A model generated the notes under the pieces. That model worked only from the letters and a program-made list of their open reading frames with translations. It ran no database searches and was not told the origin of the DNA. Of a DNA stretch of 13,731 bases, positions 1 through 7,240 are shown piece after piece. The first letter of the stretch is position 1. The number at the start of each line of letters is the position of its first letter. Where the stretch lies: positions 1-13,731 of the forward strand of contig JACQFU010000011.1 of NCBI GenBank assembly GCA_016199905.1. The letters are read 5' to 3'. Made by a program: the position numbers and the translations under genes. The stretch is from Candidatus Wallbacteria bacterium (GTDB lineage Bacteria > Muiribacteriota > UBA6191 > JACPRK01).

Positions 1-332
1 AGCAAGACGGTCTTGATCTCCTTCGGCTTGTACTTGAAGAAGTGGCTGCCGAGCTCGATGCCCGTAAGGCCGAGGATTTCTTGCTTCGTGAGCACCTGAT
101 TGCCCGAGACGAGGACATTCTCGAGCCGCAGATAGGAGGTCTCGTAGATGAGGAAGTAGCTCTGGTAGAGCGCGTAGAGCAGGAGCAGAGTCAGTCCGAC
201 CCAGTAGGCGGCCCGCGTGACACCGACGAAGAGCTCCTGGAACCCGCGGATGCGTCTTCCTCGACGGGACGGCCGGACCTCACCGGGACGGAAGCGGACC
301 CGGTATCCCGGCTGGCCCACACCTTTGCTCAT
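1..332 (-). CDS. ftsQ: Cell division protein FtsQ (N-terminal part, runs off window)
   Basis: Only the first 110 residues are in the window; the gene continues past position 1. The protein starts at ATG 332-330, behind a GGGGAG-type ribosome site about 9 bases upstream. The N-terminus is cytoplasmic and Arg-rich (residues 11-29). One membrane segment spans about 41-63 (Trp, Leu and Tyr rich). A POTRA-like domain then begins at about 67 with the pattern LENVLVSGNQVLTKQEI, typical of FtsQ/DivIB (hydrophobic-x-V-x-G-N, then an E-I pair). In the family, FtsQ is a bitopic divisome protein that recruits FtsB/FtsL and links early and late division proteins. Its place directly after murB, without ddl between, fits a dcw cluster. 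The family name is inferred from this topology and motif together with position. The C-terminal beta domain cannot be seen. Confidence 0.85.
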   Translation of the reverse strand, partial: MSKGVGQPGYRVRFRPGEVRPSRRGRRIRGFQELFVGVTRAAYWVGLTLLLLYALYQSYFLIYETSYLRLENVLVSGNQVLTKQEILGLTGIELGSHFFKYKPKEIKTVL

Positions 333-378
333 GGTCCGGAGCTCCCCAGAATCGCGAAAAAACTAGGTGGGGATTGTA

Positions 379-397
379 CCACACAGAAGGCGTGTGG
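379..397 (-). repeat. Inverted repeat in the murB-ftsQ gap with an adjacent TACAAT
   Basis: In the 93-base gap between murB and ftsQ, CCACAC and GTGTGG form a perfect 6-bp stem with a 7-base loop. On the minus strand a TACAAT hexamer (373-378, close to the -10 consensus) follows it directly. About 17-18 bases further upstream I see no good -35 match (TTTCCC/CTTTCC). The site could be an operator or weak promoter for ftsQ, or chance. A run of T lies further downstream (about 357-362), too far from this stem to be a normal terminator. Confidence 0.25.
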
Positions 398-425
398 GAA
401 AGGCGTATTTTGAAGGGACCGGTGC

Positions 426-1254
426 CTATGCGGCCAGCGCGAGGTCCTGCACGGAGACGATCTCGATCTCGGTCTCCAGCCGGGCGCCGGCTTCGGAGAG
501 GGCACGCGCCTGGACGAGCGCGATCAGCTCCAGAACGTCGGCGGCACGGGCCTGGCCGACGTTCACGATGAAGTTGGCGTGCTTCTCCGAGACGCGCGCG
601 TCACCCACGCTGGCGCCCTTGAGGCCCAGGTGATCGATGAGCGCGCCGGCCGAGCAGCCCTTTCCCGGGTTCTTGAAGACGCAGCCGGCGCTGGCCATCT
701 TGAGCGGCTGAGTCTTCTCGCGGTAGATGCCGTACTCCTTCTGCTTGCGCTGCACGTCGCGGGCGTCCGCGGGGTCGGCCCGGAAGGTGGCCTCCGTCAG
801 GATCAGCCAGCTTGGAGTGCAGGTCCTGCTGAAAGGCGCCGGCGTTCACGGTGACGCTACCGCCGACACTGCCCGGGATCTGAGCGGTGAACTCCAGCCC
901 GCCCAGGCCCATCCGGGCAATGATGTTGGCCATCCTCGGAAGCGACATCCCTCCGCCGGCTGTGAACAGGCCGTTTTCGCCGATCGAAAGCTCGTTGAAA
1001 CCATCGCCCAAGATCAGCAGGACGCCCGGAAAACCGTCGTCGGGGAAGAGAAGGTTGCTGCCCTTGCCGACCATCCGGAAGGGACAGTCGCGTTCTGCCA
1101 GGAAGCGCAGCGCGCCACGCAACTGCTCGGACGTGTGGACGTGAGTGATCGCCCAGGCCGGTCCGCCGATGCGAAACGTCGTGACGTGCGCGGCCGGGTG
1201 GTCGAAATGGGTGTCCGGCGCGATGGCGTCGAGACCTCGGAGTTCTGGTCGCAT
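426..1254 (-). pseudogene. murB: UDP-N-acetylenolpyruvoylglucosamine reductase MurB, internally deleted and frameshifted
   Basis: MurB reduces UDP-GlcNAc-enolpyruvate to UDP-MurNAc with FAD and NADPH in the cytoplasm. The first frame starts at ATG 1254, whose A is also the last base of the murC stop (TGATG). It carries the FAD-domain motifs TTFRIGGPA (25-33), GKGSNLLF (63-70) and IPGSVGG-x5-NAGA (126-140). That frame becomes non-homologous at about 803-816. The remaining MurB sequence resumes in another frame with LILTEATF and runs to the stop at 426-428, including AGCVFKNP (Cys where many MurBs have the Ser proton donor) and LETEIEI (near the C-terminal Glu). Between NAGAF and LTEATF there are about 10 residues; the family usually has about 45. 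The missing part holds the Y-R-x-S substrate-binding motif. The span is 829 bases, not a multiple of three. It is either a true pseudogene or an assembly error; MurB is normally essential, so the second is quite possible. Confidence 0.85.
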
Positions 1255-2681
1255 CAGTTCTTCTCCAGGAAGTCGAGCAGCATCTGGCCCATCTTGTAGA
1301 CATCGCCGGCGCCGACCGTCATCACGGTGTCGCCCGATTCGAGCTGACTGGCGATGAGCGGCAGCAGCTTCTGATGGTTCTCGGAGCCCTTCACCTGGAT
1401 GACGTAGGGGTGGCCCTTTACCATGTGCTGGAAGATGAGGTCGCTCGAGACGCCATCCCGCTTTGTCTCGCCGGCGGAGTAGACCGGGAGCAGCATCACC
1501 ACGTCGGCGTCCCGGAAGGACTTGGCGAAGTGGGGCGCGAGCAACTCGGTACGCGTGTAGCGATGCGGTTGGAAGAGGACGACCAGCCGCTTGGGCTTGG
1601 AGAGACGCACGCTGGCCAAGGTGGCGGCGATCTCGGTGGGATGGTGGGCGTAGTCATCGAAGACGCGCACGCCGGCCTTCTCTCCGATGAACTGATAGCG
1701 GCGCTTGACGCCCTTGAAGCTCGCGAGCCCCCGCGCCACGTGGGCGGGCTGAACACCTTCCGTGAGCGAAACGGCCATCGCGGCCAGGGCATTTTGCAGG
1801 TTGTGCCGGCCCGGGATGCCCAGCTCGAAGCGGCCGGCGGGTTTGCCGTGGACCAGCAATCGGAAGGTGCTGGAGCCGGCCTTGCAGTCGATCTCGTCGG
1901 CGCTGTAATCGGCGGGGAAGTCGAGGCCGTAGGTGATGGTCGGGACGCGGATCTGGGGCAGCAGATCTCGCAGGGGGCCGTTGTCGGTGCAGACCACAAC
2001 GTAGCCGCTCGGATCGACGTGGTTGATGAACTTCTCGAAAACCTCGATCAGCCGATCGAAGCTGCCGTAGAAATCCATGTGGTCGTCATCGATGTTGGTG
2101 ATGATTGCGATCTTCGACGGCAGGTAGAGAAAACTCGCGTCGCTCTCGTCAGCCTCGGCCACGAGGAACTCGCTTTGGCCGAAGCGGACGTTGTTGCCGT
2201 TGTTCTTCGCCTCTCCGCCCACGATCAGGGTCGGGTCGAAGCCGCCCTGCTCGAGCAGCCACGACGTGAGGCTGGTCGTGGTGGTCTTACCGTGGGCGCC
2301 GGCCACGGCAATGCCTTTCTTGGCAGCCATCAACCAACCCAGGACTTCGGCGCGCTTGCGGATCGGCAGGCCGTGCTCGCGAGCCGCGGTCAGCTCGGGG
2401 TTTTCCTGCTGGATGGCGCTGGAGACAACGACGACCTCGGTGTCGTTCTCGATGTTGGAGGCGGCGTGTCCCTTGAAGATGTGAGCACCGCGGTTGGTGA
2501 GGCGCCGGGTGGCGTCGCTCTCCTTCATGTCGCTTCCGCTCACAGCGACACCACGCTCCAGGCACATCTGGGCGATGCCGCTCATGCCGACGCCGCCGAT
2601 TCCGATGAAATGGAACTTCTTGACGCTCTCGAGCCGCGAGTAGTCCAGGCGGTCCGGAACGATGGGGAAGGCGTTCTGCAT
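1254..2681 (-). CDS. murC: UDP-N-acetylmuramate--L-alanine ligase MurC
   Basis: MurC is the ATP-dependent cytoplasmic ligase that adds L-Ala to UDP-MurNAc, the first peptide step of peptidoglycan synthesis. The 475-residue product matches the usual length. It shows the N-terminal Rossmann motif HFIGIGGVGMSG (24-35), the ATP P-loop GAHGKTTTT (128-136), the metal and substrate segment ITNIDDDHMDFYG (194-206), GRHNLQN (291-297), KRRYQ (326-330) and DDYAHHPTE (342-350). The start at ATG 2681 is chosen because it leaves about 22 residues before the Rossmann motif, as in the family, but it has no clear ribosome site. An in-frame ATG at 2867 has a strong AGGAGG and would add 62 Arg/Ala/Pro-rich residues, so the translated protein may be longer. 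The stop overlaps the murB start by one base. murG, the usual upstream neighbour, is not here. Confidence 0.95.
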   Translation of the reverse strand: MQNAFPIVPDRLDYSRLESVKKFHFIGIGGVGMSGIAQMCLERGVAVSGSDMKESDATRRLTNRGAHIFKGHAASNIENDTEVVVVSSAIQQENPELTAAREHGLPIRKRAEVLGWLMAAKKGIAVAGAHGKTTTTSLTSWLLEQGGFDPTLIVGGEAKNNGNNVRFGQSEFLVAEADESDASFLYLPSKIAIITNIDDDHMDFYGSFDRLIEVFEKFINHVDPSGYVVVCTDNGPLRDLLPQIRVPTITYGLDFPADYSADEIDCKAGSSTFRLLVHGKPAGRFELGIPGRHNLQNALAAMAVSLTEGVQPAHVARGLASFKGVKRRYQFIGEKAGVRVFDDYAHHPTEIAATLASVRLSKPKRLVVLFQPHRYTRTELLAPHFAKSFRDADVVMLLPVYSAGETKRDGVSSDLIFQHMVKGHPYVIQVKGSENHQKLLPLIASQLESGDTVMTVGAGDVYKMGQMLLDFLEKN

Positions 2682-2782
2682 AGGTGGAGTCTCGATTCGA
2701 GGAGCCTCTTGGCGGCAACTGCGGCCTTGGCTCGGCAAGCTCGGTACGGCCGCGGCGGCCACCGAGGTGGGGCCGGCTGGGG

Positions 2783-2807
2783 AGAGGGCCAGGTTCTTGC
2801 GCCCTCT
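2783..2807. repeat. Hairpin in the ftsW-murC junction (first of two)
   Basis: AGAGGGC (2783-2789) and GCCCTCT (2801-2807) form a perfect 7-bp stem with an 11-base loop. It lies in the stretch between the ftsW stop and the homology-based murC start. No T-run follows on the minus strand, so it is not a standard terminator. It could be an mRNA stability or translation element, or the remains of an intergenic repeat. Confidence 0.4.
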
Positions 2808-2814
2808 TCTCTGG

Positions 2815-2850
2815 AATCGGCCTGTGGAGGACGCCTCCAAAGCCCCGATT
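2815..2850. repeat. Two-part hairpin in the ftsW-murC junction (second)
   Basis: An outer stem AATCGG (2815-2820) / CCGATT (2845-2850) encloses an inner stem TGGAGG (2825-2830) / CCTCCA (2834-2839) with a 3-base loop; small internal loops separate the stems. All pairs are Watson-Crick. It begins 15 bases into the message after the SD-led ATG at 2867. If transcribed with ftsW, it could control how many ribosomes reach murC. Confidence 0.45.
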
Positions 2851-2863
2851 GCGTCCTTGTTCT

Positions 2864-4027
2864 TCATGCCTCCACCTCCTCGTCGGGGCGACGGGCCCAC
2901 TTGCCCATCGACTTGGAGAGCCGCTCGCGCTCGCCGGCCAGCGAGATGTTGAGGATGATGCCGATGCTGGCCATGCTGAAAATCAATGAAGAACCTCCGT
3001 AGCTGATGAAGGGAAGCGTAACGCCGGTGGTCGGCGCCAGGCCGATCACGACGGCGATGTTGAGGATAACCTGCGCGACGATGCCGCCCATCAGGCCTAG
3101 CGAGAGGAGCATCCCATAGAGGTCCGGCGCGTTCAACGCCGTCCTCAGCCCGCGCCACGCCAGCACCAGGAAGAGCGTGAGCACGATCGCTCCGCCCACG
3201 AATCCAAGCTCCTCGCCGATGATGCTGAAAATGAAGTCCGTGTGCTCCTCCGGCAGGTAGAGAAACTTCTGGTGGCTCTGGCCTATACCCACTCCGAGCC
3301 AGCCGCCCGAGCCCAGCGCGATGAGCGATTGGATGAGGTGATAGCCCGCGCCGAACTGGGCGCCAAACGGATCGAGCCAGGCCTGGAAGCGCCTCAAGCG
3401 ATAGGGCTGCAATTGGATGAGGGCTGCGATCCCGGCGACTCCGATCATGCCCAGCAGCCCGATGTGGCCGAGGTTGCTGTAACTCACCAGCAGCAACAGG
3501 AACCCGATGCATCCGACGATCACGGCTGAAGACAGATTCGGTTGTTTGAGGATGAGCAGGCAGACGATGCCGACGATGACCAGATTGGGCAGCAGGTAGT
3601 CCTTGAACGAATCGCGCTTGCGATAGTTGCGGGAGAGCCGGTCGGCCATGAAGAGCGCGACGGCCAGCTTGGCCATCTCTGCAGGCTGGATCTGGAGTCC
3701 GCCGAAGGCGACCCAGCGCGTCGCTCCTTTCACGGTCTTGCCGAGCGGCGTGTAGACGAGCAGTAGCAGTCCGATTGTCAGCAGGAGTGCGCCCGTGGCG
3801 TAGGGGCGCAGCAAGCGATAGTCGGTCACCAGGAAGAACATGAAGACCAGGCCGCCAAGAGCCGACCAGGCCAACTGCAGCTTCAGGAAGTGGAACTTGT
3901 CGTGATAATGCTCGAGGCTGCCCACGCTGCTCGCGCTGAACACCATCACGAAGCCGAAGCCCATCAGCACGACGAACGTGAAGAAGAGCTTCTGATCGAT
4001 GTAGGCGGCCGAGAGCTTCATCCTCAT
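2864..4027 (-). CDS. ftsW: Peptidoglycan polymerase FtsW (SEDS family)
   Basis: FtsW is the septal SEDS glycosyltransferase that polymerises lipid II together with the FtsI transpeptidase. The 387-residue protein is hydrophobic, with about ten predicted membrane segments. Family motifs are the RW-x5-G-x2-IQPAEMAKL stretch (104-121), the catalytic-Asp segment EEHTDFIFSIIGEELGF (260-276, Asp264), and PTTGVTLPFISYGGSS (332-347). QPNLSSA (162-168) replaces the common QPDLGTA. FtsW is preferred over RodA because the gene lies between murD and murC in a dcw cluster. The start at ATG 4027 overlaps the murD stop as ATGA, implying coupled translation; a second Met at residue 3 (ATG 4021) is an equally possible start, and neither has a strong ribosome site. 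The stop overlaps a strong initiation site for the next frame. Confidence 0.95.
   Translation of the reverse strand: MRMKLSAAYIDQKLFFTFVVLMGFGFVMVFSASSVGSLEHYHDKFHFLKLQLAWSALGGLVFMFFLVTDYRLLRPYATGALLLTIGLLLLVYTPLGKTVKGATRWVAFGGLQIQPAEMAKLAVALFMADRLSRNYRKRDSFKDYLLPNLVIVGIVCLLILKQPNLSSAVIVGCIGFLLLLVSYSNLGHIGLLGMIGVAGIAALIQLQPYRLRRFQAWLDPFGAQFGAGYHLIQSLIALGSGGWLGVGIGQSHQKFLYLPEEHTDFIFSIIGEELGFVGGAIVLTLFLVLAWRGLRTALNAPDLYGMLLSLGLMGGIVAQVILNIAVVIGLAPTTGVTLPFISYGGSSLIFSMASIGIILNISLAGERERLSKSMGKWARRPDEEVEA
2865..2880 (-). promoter_or_regulatory. Strong ribosome site and ATG overlapping the ftsW stop (alternative murC start)
   Basis: AGGAGG at 2875-2880 lies 7 bases before ATG 2867-2865, which overlaps the ftsW stop as ATGA. 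This is the best ribosome site seen in the cluster. The frame opened here stays open without a stop into murC, adding 62 residues before the homology-supported Met. The extension has no recognisable domain. Either MurC is made with this unusual N-terminal tail, or this is the initiation site of a gene that once lay here. Confidence 0.6.
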
Positions 4028-5397
4028 CGCATGTCGAGCACCAGCTGCTTGAAGGTCCGGCCGCGGTGCTCGAAGTCCCGGAACATGTCGAAGCTGGCGC
4101 AGGCGGGGCTGAAGAGGACAGTGTCGCCTCGGCCCGCCAGCCGGCGAGCCAGCAACACGGCCTCCTCGAAGCTGCCGGCCAGGTGCACGGGCAATTGTGG
4201 GCGGAGTTGGGAGGCGATCTTGTCGCGGCACTCGCCCAGCGCCACGACGGCCTTGATGTGCTCTGCTTGGCCCGAGGCCAGTTGCCCAAAATCGAGCCCC
4301 TTGTCGCGCCCGCCCAGCATCAACACCAGCTTTGCGTGGGAGTTTTCAATGGCGTAGCGAGTGCTGTCGACGTTGGTCGATTTGGAGTCGTTGACCCAGC
4401 GAATGCCCTCGAGCACGCGGACCGGTTCCATCCGGTGCTCCAGCGGCTGGAATCCCAGGACCGCCTGGGAGTAGGACGCCGCCGGCAGGTCCAATCCGCG
4501 GCCTGCTGCTACCGCAGCCATCAGGTTCCAGAGGATGGCGTGGTAATCGAATGACAGGGTTCCATTGAGACGGGCCAGATCGACCAGCGTCTCGCCCGTG
4601 GCTCGCCAGAGGATGCGCTGGGAGCCTTCGTCCCAGTCGACGTCGCCCGCCACGCCTCCCCACGTGAACGAGATCTTGCGGGCAGGATGAGGCGCCAGGT
4701 TCTCGCGCAAGTAGGCGCAGCCGGCCGGGTAGACGGCCACGCCGCCGGCGTCCATGTTGTCGAAGAGGCGCAACTTCGCGGCGAAGTAATTCTCCTGCGT
4801 GCCGTGCCACTGGTGGTGGTTGGCGGCCAGGTTCGTGACTATCCCGGCGCGCACCGAAAAGCGGTCGATGGTGGCCAGCTGGTAACTCGAGACCTCCACG
4901 ACGTACCAGTCGAGATCGGGCTGCTCCAGCACGGCCAGGGAGAAGGGATAGCCGAAATTGCCCACGCAGAGGCTCTTCAGACCGGCAGCCTTCAGCACGG
5001 CAGCCATCAAAGCCACGGTCGTCGACTTGCCGTTGGTGCCGGTGATTCCGACGAGCGGCTTGTCCGTGAGCCGGCTGGCCAGCTCGATTTCGCTGATGTA
5101 CGGAAGACCCAGGCGCCCGATGGCTTGGAAGGCCTCCGTGTCCGGATGGACCCCGGGACTGAGCACGGCCAACCCGGCCGATTTCAGCGCCGCCTCGGGT
5201 AACTTGCCGGAGTAGAACTCGGCATCGCCCCAGGGACCGGCTGGCAACGCGTGCGCCTGGTCGTCGTAGAACAGAACCGTGCGGCCGCGCGCGAGCAGCA
5301 GCCTGGCTGCGGCCTGGCCGCTCTTGCCGACGCCGTAAACGAGGATCCGGCTGGGCAGGTCCGGGGCGCGGGAGGCGTTTGTGGGCTTCGGCATCAT
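4024..5397 (-). CDS. murD: UDP-N-acetylmuramoyl-L-alanine--D-glutamate ligase MurD
   Basis: MurD is the cytoplasmic ATP-dependent ligase that adds D-Glu to UDP-MurNAc-L-Ala. The 457-residue length is normal. Motifs: N-terminal Rossmann VYGVGKSGQAAARLL (20-34), P-loop GITGTNGKSTT (117-127), VEVSSYQL (167-174, with the Mg-binding Glu168), YFAAKLRLF (204-212, with Lys208 at the carbamylated position), VNDSKSTN (335-342), LGGRDKGLDF (361-370) and FSPACASFDMF-x6-RG (429-446). Two middle-domain motifs are unusual: NHHQWHG (193-199), where many MurDs have DHLDRHG, and DYHAILWN (284-291), where a G-x-HN-x-x-NA pattern is expected. The start is taken at the first of two adjacent ATGs (5397, 5394), placing about 20 residues before the Rossmann motif. 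The open frame extends further upstream but that part lacks homology. A promoter-like sequence lies about 90 bases upstream. Confidence 0.95.
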   Translation of the reverse strand: MMPKPTNASRAPDLPSRILVYGVGKSGQAAARLLLARGRTVLFYDDQAHALPAGPWGDAEFYSGKLPEAALKSAGLAVLSPGVHPDTEAFQAIGRLGLPYISEIELASRLTDKPLVGITGTNGKSTTVALMAAVLKAAGLKSLCVGNFGYPFSLAVLEQPDLDWYVVEVSSYQLATIDRFSVRAGIVTNLAANHHQWHGTQENYFAAKLRLFDNMDAGGVAVYPAGCAYLRENLAPHPARKISFTWGGVAGDVDWDEGSQRILWRATGETLVDLARLNGTLSFDYHAILWNLMAAVAAGRGLDLPAASYSQAVLGFQPLEHRMEPVRVLEGIRWVNDSKSTNVDSTRYAIENSHAKLVLMLGGRDKGLDFGQLASGQAEHIKAVVALGECRDKIASQLRPQLPVHLAGSFEEAVLLARRLAGRGDTVLFSPACASFDMFRDFEHRGRTFKQLVLDMR

Positions 5398-5484
5398 AGG
5401 GGTACCGCGAACGGTGTTTGCCCTGCCCGGCGAAGGCCCGACACCAATAGTAGAGCGGCCCGGGCTGCCGGGAGAGAACGCGGG

Positions 5485-5514
5485 ATGATAGCACGTTTCG
5501 GGGGCCGCCGACAA
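5485..5514 (-). promoter_or_regulatory. Putative sigma-70-type promoter for murD-ftsW-murC-murB-ftsQ
   Basis: On the minus strand TTGTCG (5509-5514, 4 of 6 to the -35 consensus) and TATCAT (5485-5490, 5 of 6 to the -10) are 18 bases apart. Initiation would fall near 5478, leaving a leader of about 80 bases before murD. The 171-base gap between the glycosyltransferase gene and murD holds no gene. Next to the glycosyltransferase stop it has a 12-base palindrome TCCGGGCCCGGA (5547-5558), without a T-run. Promoter consensus in this organism is unknown. Confidence 0.35.
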
Positions 5515-5568
5515 CTCGGGCCGGCCGGAGGCCACCTTTTGTACGATCCGGGCCCGGAGGTCGCTTCC

Positions 5569-7179
5569 TCAGTGGGGCGTGGCGAGGCAAGCCGGGGCCG
5601 GGGCGAAGAGCGCGAAGTTGAGACAGCGCGTCCCGGAATCGACCCAGGGGTAGTCGACGGCCCGAATCCGCGCCACGAGATCGCGGCTTTCGGGGAGGTC
5701 GTCTCGAACATAGTAGTAGTGCGTGTTGAACGGAGACTCTCCGTAGCAAGCGGCAAGACAGTACCCCCGCTTTTCCGCATACCCTTTCAGCGTCATCACC
5801 ATCTGGTACCAGGGCCCCCCGCGCGCCCTGGGCGCCAGCGGCGAGAAGTATTCGTGGAACACGATGACCGCCGGCCTCGAGCTCTCGAGGTACTCCTCGG
5901 TGATTCCCCCGTGGTGGGCGATCCAGGAATCGTTTAGGCCCCAGGCATCGATGGCGTTCCAGCCCGAGTAGAAGGGCAGGGTCCCGGCCTCCGTGGTGGC
6001 GATTGTGTAGCCGCGGCCGGCAAGGGGCGCCAGGACGCGGGCCACCTCGTAACGCCCGTCTCGGGAGCCCCGGTGCTTGGCGATTCCCCACTGTTCCAGC
6101 ATCAGGAATGACATGGCCGCCACTGCCAGAGCCAGCGTCAGAGACTTTCGCGTCGCCTTGGGGAGCCCCCCGGCCGGAGGCCATTTCAGCTCTGCCGCCA
6201 GTCCGCCTACCGCGGCGTGCCACTCGATGAGGAGCAGAGGCAGCAGCGCGTACTGGAACCGCCAAACGAAGTTCATTTCTTGCGAGAGCAGCACCCAGAT
6301 CGCGGTGAAGCATCCCGTCGGGATGGCCGCGCGCAACACGTGGCGACGGCTGGCCGGAGACCGCAGACCCAGCGCGAAGGCAGGCCAGAAAGGCATCGCC
6401 ATGATAACGAGATTCCGAACCGACTCCCGCAGGCTGTCCAGGTAAAGATGGCCGCCGCCTTTCCTGTAGAACGGGTTGGGCAGAGGATGGCCGAAGTAGT
6501 GCCACCGCCACAGGAAGTAGGCGCCTCCGAGACCTCCAACCGCAAAGGCCCAAGTCGCCATCGAACGTCTGCTGGCCTGCAGTCCGCGGGCGGCGACGAC
6601 GGCCGCCAGCAGGAAGACGCCGAGGAACACGCCCTCAGGCCGGGTGAGGCCGAGAGCCAGGGCACTCAGGCCAAAGCCCAGCTCGAGAGGGACGCTGTCC
6701 CGCCCCTGGGCAATCGTCGCTGCGAACCACCACGTGATGCAGGCCCACAAGGCGAAGAACGGAGTGCCGAAACAGGCCTCCACGTAGAAGACGCCGGGGC
6801 CCGCTGCCAGGAACGCGGCCGAAAACGCCGCGGCCGGCCGGGGAGCGTCGTAGAGCTGACGCGCCGCCAGGTAGACCAGCGCAACCGTCGTCACGTGCGA
6901 GGACAGTGTGACCACGCGGCAGGCGGTCTCCACCGCCAGGCCCAGCCACGCCAAGCCGGCGACCACCATCATGAAGAGGAAGTCCGTGGCTCCGTCGACG
7001 GGCGGGGCGCCGAGGTTCCAGACGATGCCGTGGCCTGCGGCGACGTGCTGCGAATAGCGCAGAAGCATCGCCGCATCTTCCAGCGGCGGCATCGACCAGC
7101 GGATGCGGCCGGCCGCGAAGAGCCCGGCCGTCGCAGCGAGGCCGAGCGCGAGGAGCTTGTCGGTGCGGTCGGGCTTCAC
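5569..7179 (-). CDS. GT-C fold membrane glycosyltransferase (AftB/GT39-like), substrate unknown
   Basis: A 536-residue polytopic membrane protein. Starting at GTG 7179, residues 8-24 form a membrane segment, followed by an extracytoplasmic loop with LEDAAMLLRYSQHVAAGHG (33-51). This resembles the (D/E)DAY-x4-RYA-x-N-x3-G-x-G block of GT-C enzymes that use polyprenyl-phosphate sugars; Glu34-Asp35 would be the acidic pair. Further family-like motifs are TRPEG (179-183) and RWHYFGHPLPNPFYRKGG (225-242). The C-terminal part from about 370 is soluble and probably periplasmic. Such enzymes move a sugar from a lipid carrier to a polymer, protein or lipid outside the membrane. The donor and acceptor cannot be read from sequence. 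It lies in the same direction between mraY (61 bases upstream) and murD, not a usual position in dcw clusters. No clear ribosome site precedes the GTG. Confidence 0.75.
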   Translation of the reverse strand: MKPDRTDKLLALGLAATAGLFAAGRIRWSMPPLEDAAMLLRYSQHVAAGHGIVWNLGAPPVDGATDFLFMMVVAGLAWLGLAVETACRVVTLSSHVTTVALVYLAARQLYDAPRPAAAFSAAFLAAGPGVFYVEACFGTPFFALWACITWWFAATIAQGRDSVPLELGFGLSALALGLTRPEGVFLGVFLLAAVVAARGLQASRRSMATWAFAVGGLGGAYFLWRWHYFGHPLPNPFYRKGGGHLYLDSLRESVRNLVIMAMPFWPAFALGLRSPASRRHVLRAAIPTGCFTAIWVLLSQEMNFVWRFQYALLPLLLIEWHAAVGGLAAELKWPPAGGLPKATRKSLTLALAVAAMSFLMLEQWGIAKHRGSRDGRYEVARVLAPLAGRGYTIATTEAGTLPFYSGWNAIDAWGLNDSWIAHHGGITEEYLESSRPAVIVFHEYFSPLAPRARGGPWYQMVMTLKGYAEKRGYCLAACYGESPFNTHYYYVRDDLPESRDLVARIRAVDYPWVDSGTRCLNFALFAPAPACLATPH

Positions 7180-7240
7180 TGGAGGGCGTCCTTCGGGGCG
7201 GCTGCGATCGCGACCGCGGAGCGCGCCGGGGACACTCGCC

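Noticed and set aside
803..816. Programmed ribosomal frameshift in murB
   Set aside because: No slippery heptamer is seen, and a shift alone would not restore the missing Y-R-x-S region of about 35 residues.
1374..3002. Plus-strand open frame of 542 codons opposite murC
   Set aside because: murC is unmistakable on the minus strand; the antisense translation is a codon-bias artefact without motifs.
5547..5558. 12-base palindrome after the glycosyltransferase gene as a terminator
   Set aside because: There is no loop sequence and no following T-run on the minus strand; such GC palindromes are common in GC-rich DNA.
4346..6553. Minus-strand open frame of 735 codons running across murD and the glycosyltransferase gene
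   Set aside because: It lies in a different frame from both recognised proteins and is Arg/Pro/Gly-rich with no domain.
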